A stretch of DNA of 64,000 nt from Branchiostoma floridae (GCF_000003815.2 NC_049992.1:5641839-5705838), one strand, 5' to 3'. Numbered from the stretch's first letter, positions 1 to 13,011 are shown. Translations and numbers: made by a program. Notes: generated by a model not told the origin, from the sequence alone.

Positions 1-3000
1 AAAAGATCTGAATATTTTGGCAGTATCTTGTAATAAAATAAGACCCGTCTTTAAAATGGCCCGAGGAGTGTGGACATAAACATACATGGTGTGTACTTGA
101 TGCGGTGAAAGAGAAATAGAAATACGATAATGAAAAATATGATGTCTAATTGTGATCAGGTGATAAAGGATGGGTCATTTCTCATCGGATGCGCTTATCG
201 ATTTCGAAATTACCTGCGATCTTTCAAGTTCAGTGTCGATGATCTGGCCGTTTTATTTACTACCTTTGAACACCTCATTGTTTCGGGCACCACACTCTTT
301 CAGACGTTGCACTGTTTCGAGCTATGCCAGTGATAGCTGGACTCCATTTCAAGTCACTACTCTTCAAAACGGTGATGTAAACCCTTTTTTCCATGGGATG
401 CAATATTAATAGACGACACATTCCTGAATTAGAATGTAAAGACTTATTTTGCCCTTGCTCGATCTTGATATATCTGACTTCACTGTAATATCATTTTTCG
501 TTTTTACATTGTCAAACAATAACTTCATGCTGGCCATTTCTGATAGCACTGAAGAAAACAGTGCTAAGATACGATCGTTCCCTTCTATCATTCAACTGCA
601 TTTACAGTTTGACATCTCACATTTGTATGCAGCAGGCGGAATGGCGAGCAAGCCGTTCATTCCCACATCTTGATTGAGTTTGGAGCGGGCTAACCTTTCC
701 GGATCTAGCGGTGTTCGGGAGGTATAAACGCGCTCGGTGTTGGCGCAAGGACGGGTGGTCATGAATGAATGACATCGAAAACGGTGCACACCGAGCTTCA
801 TCGGGCAAAGTCCTTTTCTGCAAGCCAAATATAGATCTGTGCATAGGTCACTATAAATCTTTTGGGCGGTGTTTTTGTCAGACGTGGCCATGGAGGGAAC
901 GCTCTGAAGCTAGTAAAACATTTAACTATTGGAATTATGAAACAAACTAATCATTCTATTGTAAGCTCCTTACAATTGAGCAGTCGCCCACCCAATAACA
1001 ATAACTATAACATCTTTCAAGGAGCATTCTACTCCAGAAGCGGATATCTTAACTCCTCGGAGAATAAATAGTTATGCTTGGATCAAGTTTGTTTGGTCAC
1101 ATTTACCATAAGTTGAAGGTTAAACGCAGGTCAAACATTGTGGCGAAAGAGCTCTTAAATTCCCTTTGAGGACCTTTTCAATTGTACATGGGGGGGTGGG
1201 GGTGACATCGACCATGGGAACGGGTACCGGTTGGTACTAGTACAAACTTCGATACTATGATGCTTTAGGATTAATTATTAAGTAGTAAAGCTACGACTAA
1301 ATGTGTGTGTGGGCACAAGCGTCATCAGAATCGCGAACGAAAAGTTGCAATTATCATTTGTTGGTCATTCTGTAGTAATTTGTCCCGTGATGTATAAATT
1401 TCTAATATAGCCTATTTCGATAGCAAGATAGTCCTTAGAAATGGCTAAATCTCTCTATCCAAAGGGGCTGTAGCCAAACTTTTGTGTACCTTCCTTAATA
1501 TCTGATAGTCGCTCAACTGCTGTCGTTAGCTAAGATCCCCCAACCGTTAGCAAGAAATTGTGCCCGATGTCGGTCACACAAGCAGTTTTGGTGCAGCATT
1601 TTGCATTGAATAACTTCCAACTTCTTAATTTCTATTCTAAGATGAGATAATCTTCAATCTTCGTACATCTCCCTAAATGTGTGATAGTCACTTGACTTCT
1701 TTGTCAAGCTTTACAACTAACTTTAACGAAAAAAAGTAACGGAGAAGTCGGCTGGCAAAATCAAATACGGCGCAGTACACGTATGTTAGAAGTGGGTCCG
1801 TATGGGGATACTTGCACTGAGAAAAGTATTATTGTCGAAAAGACAAAAGAGGTAACTTTGTGAAAAGTCGGATGCAGAGAGAGTTTGAGAGTTAATTTTG
1901 TATCTACAAAAATATCATCTATAAGATAAGTACGCTTCGGGAGTGAAATTCCTCTTTAAGGGAGAGGAACGCGGCATGAGCTTCTAGACTGAGTTTTCCA
2001 GAACTAGTAGCTGATTAATAGATAGAAGAAGACATGGTTCATTTCACGCTGGTAAGCTACAAAAAGGAGAAAACTAACAAGGGACCCATGAACTTGTCTG
2101 TGATATTTTAAGATCTTAAAAGTGCTCTATTCTTCATAAACATACACATTTGTTGTAGTTGTACGTTGCTCTTGGATGAGTGGAATTTGATAAATGTATA
2201 GGAGACATGGCAGACAGGGAAAACTGTCAGAGAGATATATAGACTGAAGCATAATATAGAATACGTACTAAATCCAGATAGATTTCCACAGCCAACTTCA
2301 CTCAATTATTTCAGCCGGCGAAGTTTTATGAGTCAAACCGTGTGCGATGTTGAAAAAGGGCGGCAGACCGTCACCCTATGAATTTTACATATCGTCCAAT
2401 ACGATCCGTTCAAGGAGACTGGGTATGCCTATAGATCTGTCTCGGGCGGACCCAGGTGGCACGTTGAGACGAAGGTGTCGCTGCCAAGGTCGCAAACCAC
2501 CCAGAACTCAGCTCTGACAGCTTGATTATGAAATATTGAAAAACTGTATCAAGTCCACCGAGGTAACAAGTACCGTAATTCCACCAGACATAGACCTGAG
2601 TCGGCAGCGCTTCTTCAGCGATGGCAGACTGGCACGCATGGCAGCAGCTCGGTGATGTAGTACTGGAGGCGGTGGACACTTCAGGTGATGGAGAGACTGG
2701 CTCACCAAGGCAGTGTCCCTCTGACTAATGCACATTAAGAGCAGCAGTGAATCAACACACGTGAACTTCAGGTAAAGGAGTAGGTTCATGTAGTTCAGAG
2801 CTGGTTTCTAAGCGCAAATGTCGCGAGGTTGAAAAACCAAGGCCACCTTGGTCTTGGAAAGTTCTTTATTACTTATTTGTCTTCAACAAATGTACATGAC
2901 AAACTTGAAAAAAGAACCAAAGCTTGTCGACGTTATCAAATGAATCTTTTTTTGTTAATATAAGAAAGGTTGGTTGTAAAACAAGTCAATATGTGGTTCA

Positions 3001-5550
3001 ACGCCAACTGTTGTCAGAACAAGTTACATGTTTGGAACGTTCACTTGTGACTGTTGCCAAAAATACATTGCCGTAAATTAATTTCACATAACATTATACA
3101 TATTGTAAATGATGTCAAATCCTGCGAAGTATGACTTCATCTGTTTAGAGAACTAAGATGTCAGTACTACATGACTTCTACTTGTTTCTTTCTTTTCCAT
3201 TCCCTAAGTTTTACGCATACTTAACATCGGTACCAATGCCTGATGACAAGACTACACAATAAACGATGACAAAACACTTGATGATCATGTCAGTCAATGT
3301 TCGCTCACTAACATTCGACAGACAAACAGTTAACCATTGCAATTTATCAGTCTACGTTCCCAAATGTAAAGGATACAAATGGACGAATGTGTCATCTTTG
3401 AAGGGTTACGGATTATGTAATATATGGTCAAGGAAACGTTCCACTTAACGTTCTTGCCGTATCAGCGCAAACGTCAGTACAGGTGACCAATAGTCACGCT
3501 TTATCTCAATGTTTATGACATCTTCTCCTCATGTCGTTACGACGTTGATGCCCACAGATAAAGAAAGAGTCTCTCATCGCCAACACACAGCGAGATGCGA
3601 TAAGAAAGATTCTGCCAACGTGGACTGTTTTTCTGACCCAAAACGTTCGCTCCCCGTCCAAATTGGTGATAACAGCTCATCGCTTATCGACAGTAAATCA
3701 AAGCAAGCAATTCAGGCCAATGAAGCATTCTGTAAACCGGCGCTCTTTGCTTTTCCGGTGGGTGGGACAATCAGGTTGCAGGTATTATACAGGAGAATCG
3801 ATAAGTTGTTAAAATGCGTAATGATGGGATTAACGTATAGACAAGTAACAGGTTTGATGAAAGATCATTATCTGTAATCTATGATGGATCCGGTAGCTGG
3901 GTTGAATCAAATTTTGCAGCAGCAGGTCGCGAATTGATAATGGGGTAAAATAAAAGACAAACTTGAAGCAATAGGCTATGGACTGATCGAATAAAGAGTA
4001 TATGTTGCACCAAAATTTTCAATGCAAAGACCAGTTCATGTACAAGAGCACAGCATCACGTGTACCGTTCAACTGTATAACTCCCTGGAATTTTCGAAAG
4101 TTACAACAAATCTACTTATAAAAGATCAATGAGCACACTATGATAACAGAGCGGGCAAATAAAGGTTGATCAAAAACAATTTAAATAAAAGAGAAAAATA
4201 CAGTATCGTACAAAATGGGCATTAGTCGGACATTGACATGGCCATTCGCCCTGTAAAACAGAAATATGTATCAGCAAGACTATAAAATATCCCTTTATCC
4301 TCGTTTTGCCGTCAAACCAATGCCACGGGGTGACAGAGTGTAGTCAGTATGTCTGTCTACTCGTTCTATAATAAGAGTGACAAATCAAATGATAGTTATT
4401 CTGTTGGACCGATATATGCTAATTCCAAGATGCAAGTGAGGGGGTGACCGGCAGTTCAAATATTGTGAACTTGTTAAAGTTAATCCGGCAGAACTTAGGT
4501 GCGAACCCAGTTGTATAAAAATACAATAAATGAAAGGAAAAAATACGAGTGAAGCTGCATATTTGCAACCGACTTTGGGTGTAAAAATATAAACAATTTT
4601 TCATACAGTTCATTTCATCTTACATCGTTCAAGATACTGGAAAATGTTGTATACAATTTTTCATGTGATAACAATATCATCTTGCTGATCAGTGTCGACA
4701 TGCTTGCATTCACTTCAGGTGATACTCTTTATTACATCTTCTACTCATTCGGTCATGAAATGGTAACAACAGCAGCAATTGATACACAGTAAACAATTGC
4801 GTTATCACGTCATTTGTCATCAGTCACTATAGAACTACGATGAAACTTATATAAAAATGCTAACACTTATATCCGGATATCCAACACTAAAACTATAGGG
4901 TTACCCCTCTAAATTTCAATAAAACTCGGACGAACTTTGTCGACCTTGTTCACAGAATGAATGACCCTTCTTTCTCCCACAGTAACGTCAGGAACACACT
5001 ACTTTTGCAGGAGGGGTCATCGATATCAGAAAGTTTATGTCGCCCCCCGTCTCTGTTGAGGCCGGTGGACGCTGATGAACACTGCTTCTTACACGCTTCG
5101 CGCAAAGAAATCCTGTTCTGGATTTAACATTTTGACTTTGTCAAAAGAAATAGAATGTCCCGTACGTGTATATGTTGCGATACTTCGGAGTTACAGAACT
5201 GCGATTGAACTTGTAAGATATCTGTGTGTAGATCAACAGTAACACGTTGTCCTTGGCAAGGGGAATCCGATACTGCGGATGATAAACTCATCCTCCAAAA
5301 AGACGATGATTATGGTCCATACAGCCGGGCTCAACAGGCATGGCAGAAACTTGATCCCATCTTGGCAAATGTCCCAAATCCGTCTTGCTGCTTACATACA
5401 TCTCTTAGGAATGCCTGTCGTACACAGATCTACGAAAGTACAGAAGGGGTGTGGTTTTACAAGGTATAACGGTAAGGCCTCAGGAAATAATGTTGTATTT
5501 CCTGTTTCAGTCCTGAATTAAAGAAAGTCGGTAAGTAGGGACTATCTTTT
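1..5550. other. Stretch without a recognisable gene
   Basis: I see no supported gene, RNA or transposon here. Two open stretches deserve naming only so they are not lost: a minus-strand frame at 2410-2679 (89 codons, slightly raised GC at third positions, Cys- and Trp-containing, no family recognised) overlapped by a second minus frame, and a plus-strand 122-codon frame at 3509-3877 (Ser- and Lys-rich, no family recognised). Open frames of this length are expected by chance in 64 kb of 40 percent GC DNA. A G-run sits near 1191-1203. Confidence 0.5.
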
Positions 5551-5552
5551 CT

Positions 5553-5690
5553 CTTTTGATAATGATAATAGTTTATTGCAAATTACTGCCCCAGGGCTAA
5601 TTGCAAAATAAATAATTTTGAACAGTATGTTTCTAGTCTAGCCTAAAAACTAACTCTAAACTACAACTTGATTCTTTTGCCACTTTAGAC
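5553..5690 (-). repeat. Possible 3' tail of a non-LTR retrotransposon, reversed
   Basis: The segment begins with an ATAATGATAATAG run followed by TTTATTGCA and a GC-bearing CCCCAGGG core. Read on the minus strand this ends in an AATAAA-like motif and a short simple tail, the usual shape of a LINE 3' terminus. No coding part is attached, so the assignment rests on shape alone and could be wrong. Confidence 0.2.
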
Positions 5691-7796
5691 TTGGGCCCAA
5701 AACTCAAGTGATACAAAGAGCTACTCATATTTTCAATGTCAAACTTTACTTTAGTGCATAATGGGTACAAATCTGTAGACCCTTTATCCTTTTTGAGAAA
5801 GGGCATTTAGTTTTTATTTGCTAAATGAATAAGAAGCAGACTGAATAAGAATTATAACTGGAAACTATGTGGCTCTACTGCCCACCCAAAAAAAAGTCTA
5901 GGGTCGGCAGGTTTTCTAGGGTGGGAAACACAACATTTTTCCTAGGTCTATGAAACAATATCGGAAACCACGAGGGAGGCTTGGTGATTATATTCGAGAC
6001 TGGATGGGCAAACCACTATGTACAGAGTGTTCTCCTCACCGAGCCAGAGAGAATATAAGAGGCTGGTACTGGATGTCACCATGTTGTCGGTGTTGCCATG
6101 ATGTTGGATTCTGTCCTCCGTTGAATTGACAGCATCTAAACATAAACTAGTTATGATGGCAAAAAAATAAAATTACTCACACTACAGCTTTGATCTTATA
6201 TTATTACTTGCACTTGGTTCTGAATCACTTCTTGTGGGTGTAGTTCCTGTGTAGCTTCAAAACTGCATTAACGTATTGTACGTTATAGTTCATTATGTAT
6301 TATCCAGATCAGGTCTTGAAATTTTATATGTCCAGTATATTTATCAACATATGTTGTTATCTTAATGCTGTCATTGTGTCGTTGATTTTGTTTTTATGTG
6401 TGGAAGGGCGTTAGAACCTTTTTTTACCCCTCCCCCTCACTCTTTAATAAATTAAGAAAAAAATTTAAAAAAATAAAGATAAACGCCTCAGGCTTGAGGA
6501 TGCTAACACTAGATAAAAGTTATGAAAACGTGAAAAGAAACCCCACAATGACATCGACGAGGCAAACATTACCACGAGTTGCCGGGTAGTAATTTTCCCG
6601 AGTCCTTTCGTCCAATCAAACACTCATCCAACCACTCCTTCTTATCAAGTCTTCACCATTGCAAGAGTTTCTGCCGGGCTAAACTACGTAAATATCACAA
6701 ATGTGCACTTACGAAGGAAGGGATCGATACTTTGATATGATTCCGGCGCCCGACGAAATAAGTCAGCACGGCGATTTTAATTGCGTGCTCTATCATAACT
6801 TGTCTACTGTGTATGCTGCAAATTCAATGAGCGCACACTGGACAGAGTGGATGGCGCTAAGTCACTTTATATATTACAATACATAAGTAAGAAAAATGCA
6901 ACAACACGTACATTATTGTACAAAGATTTATAGTGCATAGGGTACCTTTGCACGCTAAGACGAAAAAGTGCTTTGTGTCTGTTTAATATGTTTCATATAT
7001 TACATTTTCAAGACCTATCGAAGAATGAATATCGATGGATATCGAAGCTTTATTATTTTGATATATAGCTTTAGTCAATTATTAAAGGTGATAGAAAGTT
7101 CAGTTCCTCTCTGACAAACGATATTTTATCCTTTTAAGAAATATTTCTTGCTGATAGAAAAATTAAAAAGGGTTATATCAGCTACTGCCGTGCCGCGTCC
7201 TTGCAAAGTTTGTACGTGTTACGTCTTATACCAGATACACAGATACAGGTGATGACAAATGTACCGAAGTCTTTCCGCTTTCGGTGCAATTTGTTGTCTG
7301 AAAAAGAGGCACAGTTGACTCTTTCGACTTTGAAAATATCAAAACACAGTTTTCCGTGCTTATTTTGCAATGCTTCTTCACTAGGAGTGGGTACCGGTAC
7401 AGAAAATACGGTTACAGGTACGGCTCTGGACCTGATTATCTGTAAAACTTATGAATAGATGATACTAAAACATTGGTCCACTTCGCTACAAAGGATTCTG
7501 TTTGGTCGTATCCGACGACCATAGGTGTTTTAAAATTCTATCTTCGTGTAAATAAAATTAACTACCTCTGTTAGACCAAGTTTGGCCGTCCGTAGTTCAG
7601 CTTGGTAAAATAACTATCAACTCCTCTACTTCGCTTTTCACTCTTCAGACCTGTAAGCCCCCAAACACGTGAAGGCCTGCCGATATACATTTAATCTAAT
7701 CATTTTCGAAACGGTCCAACATCCGGTCCACTGATATTTTTAGGTCCAGTTTTTCTGGGTCGGTCCAACATTTTGACAATAAAAAACGGTTTTAAT
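5691..7796. other. Stretch without a recognisable gene
   Basis: AT-rich sequence with short unconvincing open frames on both strands. No splice-flanked candidate exon, repeat boundary or RNA gene was found. Confidence 0.5.
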
Positions 7797-7870
7797 CCGT
7801 AATATAGCTCCCGAGTCTCTTCTCTCCTCATTGCGAAGAGGAGAGAAGAGACTCAGGAGCTATATTACGG
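7797..7870. repeat. Near-perfect inverted repeat (33-bp arms, 8-nt loop)
   Basis: The left arm runs 7797-7829 and the right arm 7838-7870. They are reverse complements with a single mismatch (CTCCC opposite CAGGAG), separated by ATTGCGAA. Arms start CCGTAATATAGCTCC and contain a purine/pyrimidine-biased core (TCTCTTCTCTCCTC). As RNA this folds into a long hairpin. Nothing outside the arms identifies it as a transposon; it may be the two ends of a collapsed foldback element, a small-RNA hairpin or a palindromic duplication. Confidence 0.9.
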
Positions 7871-8064
7871 CTGGATACCAGGCTAGTATCGGTACCCATC
7901 CCAATTCTCCACCAAGCCTGTACGTAGTGTACTCTCTCCTTCCACGCGACTGACAAACCGCCATCCTCCCCCCAAGAGAACGATTCCTCATGCAGTCCCA
8001 CAGGTCCCCTCATTACACAGCCGCTTTTAATCTGAAGGCGTCACGCCTATTTACACACGGGAGG

Positions 8065-8790
8065 TGCCGAGACATGCCAGGAATCAAGAACTACCAACAA
8101 TGCTATATCTGCATATATGTACAACCTCGACATTTGACAATGTCAAAATTAAGACAAAAAGTGTCATTCAAATCAAAGTATGATAGTCAATGAACATTAA
8201 TTTGTTATTCAATTGCAGAATTTTTTTTTGCCAATACGTCGAGAAACACCAGGAATCAAGAAGTACCAACAATCATATATTATTACATACATATATGTAC
8301 ACATATGGCGTAAGAATGTCAAAATCAAGAACAGAATTGCCAAAAAATGAAAGCAAAGTTTGTTAGTCAATGAAGATCAATTTCTTATCAAATTGTAGCA
8401 TCTAGTTTTTGCCAATACGTCGAGACACACCAGGAATCAAGAAGTACTAATGATCATATATCGACATATATACGCATCCATGGCGTAAGGCAATGTCAAA
8501 ATTAAGAACAAAGGTGACATTTAAATCCAAACAAAGTATGTTAGTCAATGAAGATTCAGTTGTTATTGAATTGTAGGATCTAGTTTTTGCCAATACGTCG
8601 AGACACACGCCAGGAATTATACATACGACGACGCCTCAGGGTCATGTTAACATTGTAGACAAAATCCTAATTGACATATATAGAAGCAGGCAAAACTACA
8701 ATAGTTTCATCAAATGAGACCCAAATATCATAGCATTGCAGAATCTAGTTTCAACCAATAAGTCAAGCCGTACAGGAGGTTTTAAAAGAA
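8065..8790. repeat. Tandem array, about 178-bp unit, four to five degenerate copies
   Basis: The motif 'acaccaggaatcaagaagta' recurs with spacings of roughly 165-181 bp, near 8069, 8239, 8418, 8599 and 8763 (the last two copies decayed). Each unit also carries a conserved GCCAATACGTCGAGA block and a GTTAGTCAATGAAGAT block. Units diverge more towards the right end and the array stops just before the candidate exon at 8909. This is satellite-like and without direct-repeat/spacer structure, so not a CRISPR. Confidence 0.9.
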
Positions 8791-8908
8791 GTACCAGAAA
8801 TCATATATCTACGTAAATGTATACAACCATGGCAAAAGGCAGTGACCATAAAGAAGACACGTTTCATGTGTACATAAAAGAAGATCTGTACTATGTTACA
8901 TATTTTAG

Positions 8909-9108
8909 TAACAAGGACGATGTCAACAACGATGCAGATGTTTATACTCCTAGCATTGGATGCTTTAACTGGGCTGTCATGTACTGGAGTTTTGTGGAAC
9001 TACTACATTATTCTATGGGTGACTATTGTTGCCAAACAGGCTGTTGTTGTTCCCCCTCCAGAAGTCTACAGAATGGTAGATGACACAGGTGTAGATGAGC
9101 AGTTGTAG
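8909..9108 (+). CDS. Candidate terminal exon: one membrane helix plus short acidic tail
   Basis: The frame follows an AG acceptor (TATTTTAG at 8901-8908) with a modest pyrimidine tract and ends at a TAG at 9106-9108, giving about 66 codons. The product has a hydrophobic run of about 30 residues starting MFILLALDALTG and ending IILWVTIVAKQ. A tail with PPPEVYRMVDDTGVDEQL follows, which looks like a cytoplasmic terminus with a tyrosine motif. An overlapping frame on the same strand (8817-9083) is Cys-rich and less convincing. A run of 13 C lies directly after the stop (9117-9129). I do not recognise the family. A membrane protein C-terminus is inferred from composition only; no upstream exons were located, since the tandem array occupies the immediate upstream DNA. 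Confidence 0.33.
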
Positions 9109-9440
9109 CGGAACGTCCCCCCCCCCCCCTACACTGATAGTGACCTGCACCCGGTCGGCTGAATGATAAATACTCATCAGCAAACTCGTGTCCTAATCAT
9201 TGGGAGTGTCACTGACCCCTTCCTGGCGCCTCATGGCAAATTGAAATGTCATCATGGCCACTGATGGCAACATATGGCCATTTTAACGGCTGTGGTGGGA
9301 AGGCTGGTGCAGGGGTAACGTGTCCAGGCGTAGACATGCTTAACAGTTTGGTGTTTTCAATTTTCGTGGATCTTTGATATTCCTATTCAACTCAGAAGTT
9401 GATGAAGATTTGATCTTCATATCATTTTGACAAGACTTAA

Positions 9441-9646
9441 AGTGCACTCTCCCCGCACTTGCGTCATTGCGGGGTTTCTTTACTGCGTCACTGTTTTGTT
9501 ATTTTCTCCAATTTTGTATCAGATAATTTAAAGATTGCGTAATACGTAGAAGTATGACTTATCGTTCTTTATATCTGGAAATCGTTGAGTATCTTTCGGA
9601 CCTCACAGTGACGCAAGCGTGACGCAACTGAAGTGAGACTTTACCT
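9441..9646 (+). mobile_element. Family A MITE, copy 1 (diverged)
   Basis: Left end reads GCACTTGCGTCATTGCGGGG and right end GACGCAACTGAAGTGAGA, diverged versions of the family A terminal inverted repeat. The interior keeps the family signature ATTGCGTAATACGTAGAAG followed by TATGACTT. No coding capacity. This is the most diverged near-full-length copy in the window. Confidence 0.75.
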
Positions 9647-10219
9647 TAATTCTCGAAACTACTGCAGTTCATGACAATGTAAGCAGCCATCTATGCGGAC
9701 ATAGATATAACATTTGTAATACGCCTCTGTCCACCCTCTTCTGTTTCGCTTACTTGTGGTTCCGTTAACATTTATGCTGCGTGTCTTCATGCTAATCCAT
9801 CTCTCAGTGTGGGCGCTTTGGTGCCGATTGACAGCGCGTTCGGTGGGGGAATTTGCAGAAAGTTGTGGCAAGTCTTTCATGTGATGCCGGGCGGCGTTCG
9901 CAAGATGTAGTTAAAGACCCCCGCTTTGAGCAAAATCAGGAAACGTGCCACCCGCTTCTTTTGATCAATTTTAGCTGAACAGTAGTTTAACTCTTCTGTT
10001 ATCCAACGGACGGAAGCTGATTCCATATTTAGAAGTCTTTGGTGTAACAACAACTGGGATCTTATAGGTTGGATGTAAGTTCGTTAACTGGTCGATATTT
10101 CTTTTAGGAAGGAAATCAAATATTGACGAATAAAATTTTGACTCAATTGAGGCCATGCGCGATTCGTTTATTTACCTATGCATGGACGAGAGGAAAAAAT
10201 CGAAACGTTTATGGATATA
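9647..10219. other. Stretch without a recognisable gene
   Basis: Short open frames on the minus strand (9659-9880, 9971-10156) have no recognisable features. No repeat boundaries seen. Confidence 0.45.
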
Positions 10220-10511
10220 GCCAGAGGCTAACACTAGGGAGACGAGGGCGTTGAAACATTCAGTACGAGGCGCGGCTCGAGACGCAATCAGGACAAGTGG
10301 GGAAGCTGCTCTTCCGGAAAGACCTTATAACGAAGCTTTACTCTTGGCACTTCCACTCCTCACTGTTTGACTACCCAATTTCCAGGCGGGTAGAAGAGAT
10401 TGGATGTCTGTACGGGGAAATCAGGCGAACACGAGGGGAGATGTCCTGCCGAGCTCGTGAGGACATCGCGCAGTGACCTCAACACGACCGGAGCGACCGC
10501 CTGGACCCAAC
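10220..10511 (+). promoter_or_regulatory. CpG-rich segment ending at a strong splice donor; possible promoter and 5' untranslated exon
   Basis: This stretch is clearly richer in GC and CpG than its AT-rich surroundings (for example GAGGCGCGGCTCGAGACG, CATCGCGCAGTG, CGACCGGAGCGACCG). It ends at AAC/GTGAGT, with GT at 10512-10513, a near-consensus donor. The candidate start-codon exon at 11103 lies about 590 bp downstream with a good acceptor, so a non-coding first exon spliced into it is a plausible reading. No TATA box or initiator could be fixed, and the pairing is inference. Confidence 0.3.
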
Positions 10512-11102
10512 GTGAGTCCGCAGTGGGCTGTAGGCAAGGTCTTGAATACGGTTTGAATGATATCGCATGGTGCTAGGCAAAGTTATTGTATGCGCATATA
10601 GATTACAAGCACGGTTACAGATTTATAAAAAAAAGATTCTGCTAGTTCTAAATATGTCTGACTCTGTAGCTGCCTGTAAGGTATTGTGCTGATAGAATCT
10701 GCTGACAGATCTAAATGTTAAGTGTGCTTGAACATATGATATGAACATAGAAACACACGCGCGAAGTCATTTGGCTCAGGTCCTTCTAGGTGAAAAATGA
10801 GTTCATGTAGAAAACGTCTCTGCTAATTCCATTGAAAGACGAGATATCGGAGAGTCGACAAAAGGTACATATTTCATCGCACTGCAGCGTCCACTGGTGT
10901 GTCGTATTTCACTGTGGTTGATGGACTTGGCAATTGTTTCTTCATACGTCTCGAGGCATTAGCGCAAGTTTTCTCAGCCGGTTAAGCCTCGAATGTGCCT
11001 GTGCCGCTGAGAGAATGTACAATTACCCGATTAGATAGATCCACAGAGGAATGTCTTATGCCTCAAGTATACGTAAAACAATTTCCCGGCTCTTCCCTCC
11101 AG

Positions 11103-11185
11103 CCAGAAAAGTGAGTAAAATATGGCGTCCTCTCGCAGGAAGACAGGTGGAACACGTCCCGAGGAACCGTCAGAGAAAATTGGAG
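11103..11185 (+). CDS. Candidate start-codon exon of an unidentified gene
   Basis: A strong acceptor (CCGGCTCTTCCCTCCAG, AG at 11101-11102) leads into an ATG at 11122 in the context AAAATATGG. The frame encodes MASSRRKTGGTRPEEPSEK, then IG, then stops at a good donor, GGAG/GTAAT with GT at 11186-11187, after 64 coding bases (phase 1). The peptide is basic and hydrophilic, typical of a disordered N-terminus. The same frame continues open to 11337, but the sequence after the donor loses coding character and becomes AT-rich. The CpG-rich segment at 10220-10511 may be its promoter. No downstream exon was recognised, and no family can be named from 21 residues. This is the best-supported gene start in the window, but still a prediction. 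Confidence 0.4.
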
Positions 11186-12966
11186 GTAATTTGAACATTT
11201 TTCCTCAAGAGCAGTCATTTACGTGTGGTTTCAAAGGATTAGAACTTCGCGCCGGCTTTACAAAAATATCGATTTCCACTGATCGGTTCTGCTCTTGCGA
11301 GTTGGCCTCAGAATCCCTCCAATTGTGTAGTGTGTGAAGCCAGATTTTGGCTAATACCACGGGCATCACAAAAGTCAATACCTGACCATAAAGCATGGGG
11401 CAGGGTATTGGATTTGTAGACTTAGTCAGCTCTTCAGAAGGAAAAACTCGATTTTCCAGGACAGAATTATAGCCGGTAGTCCCGGATGCTAAAAGGCATT
11501 TGCTGTTGAAAGAGGAAAACATAAGTCTTTCTACAGTGTTCAATCTGACTGCCCTGAGATCGGATCGAATTTCTGACTTTGAACGTGTTATTCAAGACGA
11601 CGGGGATTCGCATTGACACCGATGATTTATTTTAACGCTCTCGTTGCCTTTTACGTCCAAGGTCAGCGTTGAGTGGAATTTATATTTATAATAAAAAATT
11701 GAGGCAACGGAGGTAGAATGCCAAGGTAGAGTACAAAAATACATATGGATTCACAGATGTGACCACAGGGGACCTTCTTGTATTCCCTACGATTGCTTGT
11801 GCTTTTGCATGACAAATATGTGTTTTATTACTTTTCTTACGGGCCTAGCTGATACGATTTAAAGTCTTTGCATTCTATGGTCCATCAGTGATCCAATTTT
11901 CCGACCTGGCCATTTTGCCTCATGGTGGTCTCTGCGACAAAACTATCTTACTTTTTTTTCTGGTCACTAATGTACCTGAGGGCGGATACTGACAACACCA
12001 AATTATATTACTGAGACATCCGGAATGGGCATTTTTTGTGTGTTTTTCTGCGGTAAATATGCTACGCTTTTTGTATGACATTAAAGCCACAATATTACAC
12101 TGAGCACTCAAACTGTTCAACCTGTTGTGATGTCATGTAGATGTTTTAATATGCTGTTAGTGTTACATATGCATGATTTTTCAATATGCTAGACTGTAGC
12201 AGAAACCTCGTAGGTGTTCATACACACATTAAATATGATAATTCTGTGAACGATATTCAACTTTGCTTATATTCAATACTAGAGTAAGTTCCACCGATAA
12301 AAATTTAAAGACAAAAAACGAACACCTTAACGCCACTAGCATGTATGTATTTCAATGTTCAGTACTCTTCAAGACAAGCTTAGAATCCTTCCTACCTCAA
12401 AACCACGAGTAAATAAATAAGACTTAGTGAAGCGTAGATAGAAGGCGAGGAGCTATGGACCCCCATCTGCGGACCGCTCCTTTCTTTTGTCTTCACGGAT
12501 CATTAAGGAACGGCGATGTAGAGGCCCCTATCAACACCCATAGCCTACAGGTATCAAAAACATTAACATTCCTATCAACAGCTTTCACGTAATATATAAA
12601 AGAACTGGCATTTTTGGTACTGAACATCTAGATTAAAAGTGAAATGTCTAATACCTTTAGGTCAAGGTTTTAGTTAAATATTCAGTGCTTTCATACAGGA
12701 TTACAAAGAATTATAGAGCGATTGGTAAAGCGAGAATATATATTATTGTCTTATCAATTAACTTCTATATCTGCATTATGAAACGAGAAGTATCATTTAC
12801 CTGTTCCAAGGGATTAAAGACATTCATATGTCAACTGGTATTAGCTATAAAAATAAACACCATCCCGTAGTTTGCATAGGAGAGCCATGTCCTATTATTA
12901 GGCCCAATATTCCCCAAGTAAACTGATGATATGAGTATAGTATATTCTTACGCCCACCTTCAAGCT

Positions 12967-12968
<2 letters not shown>
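11186..12968. other. Stretch without a recognisable gene
   Basis: If the exon at 11103-11185 is real this is its intron. A 112-codon minus-strand frame at 11205-11543 is antisense to it and has no recognised features. No repeats with definable ends. Confidence 0.45.

Positions 12969-13010
<42 letters not shown>
12969..13010. repeat. (TA)n microsatellite with short CA tail
   Basis: About 18 uninterrupted TA units followed by CACACA. Confidence 0.95.

Positions 13011-13011
<1 letters not shown>

Noticed and set aside
3509-3877. 122-codon plus-strand frame as a gene
   Set aside because: Length expected by chance, no splice context, no motif.
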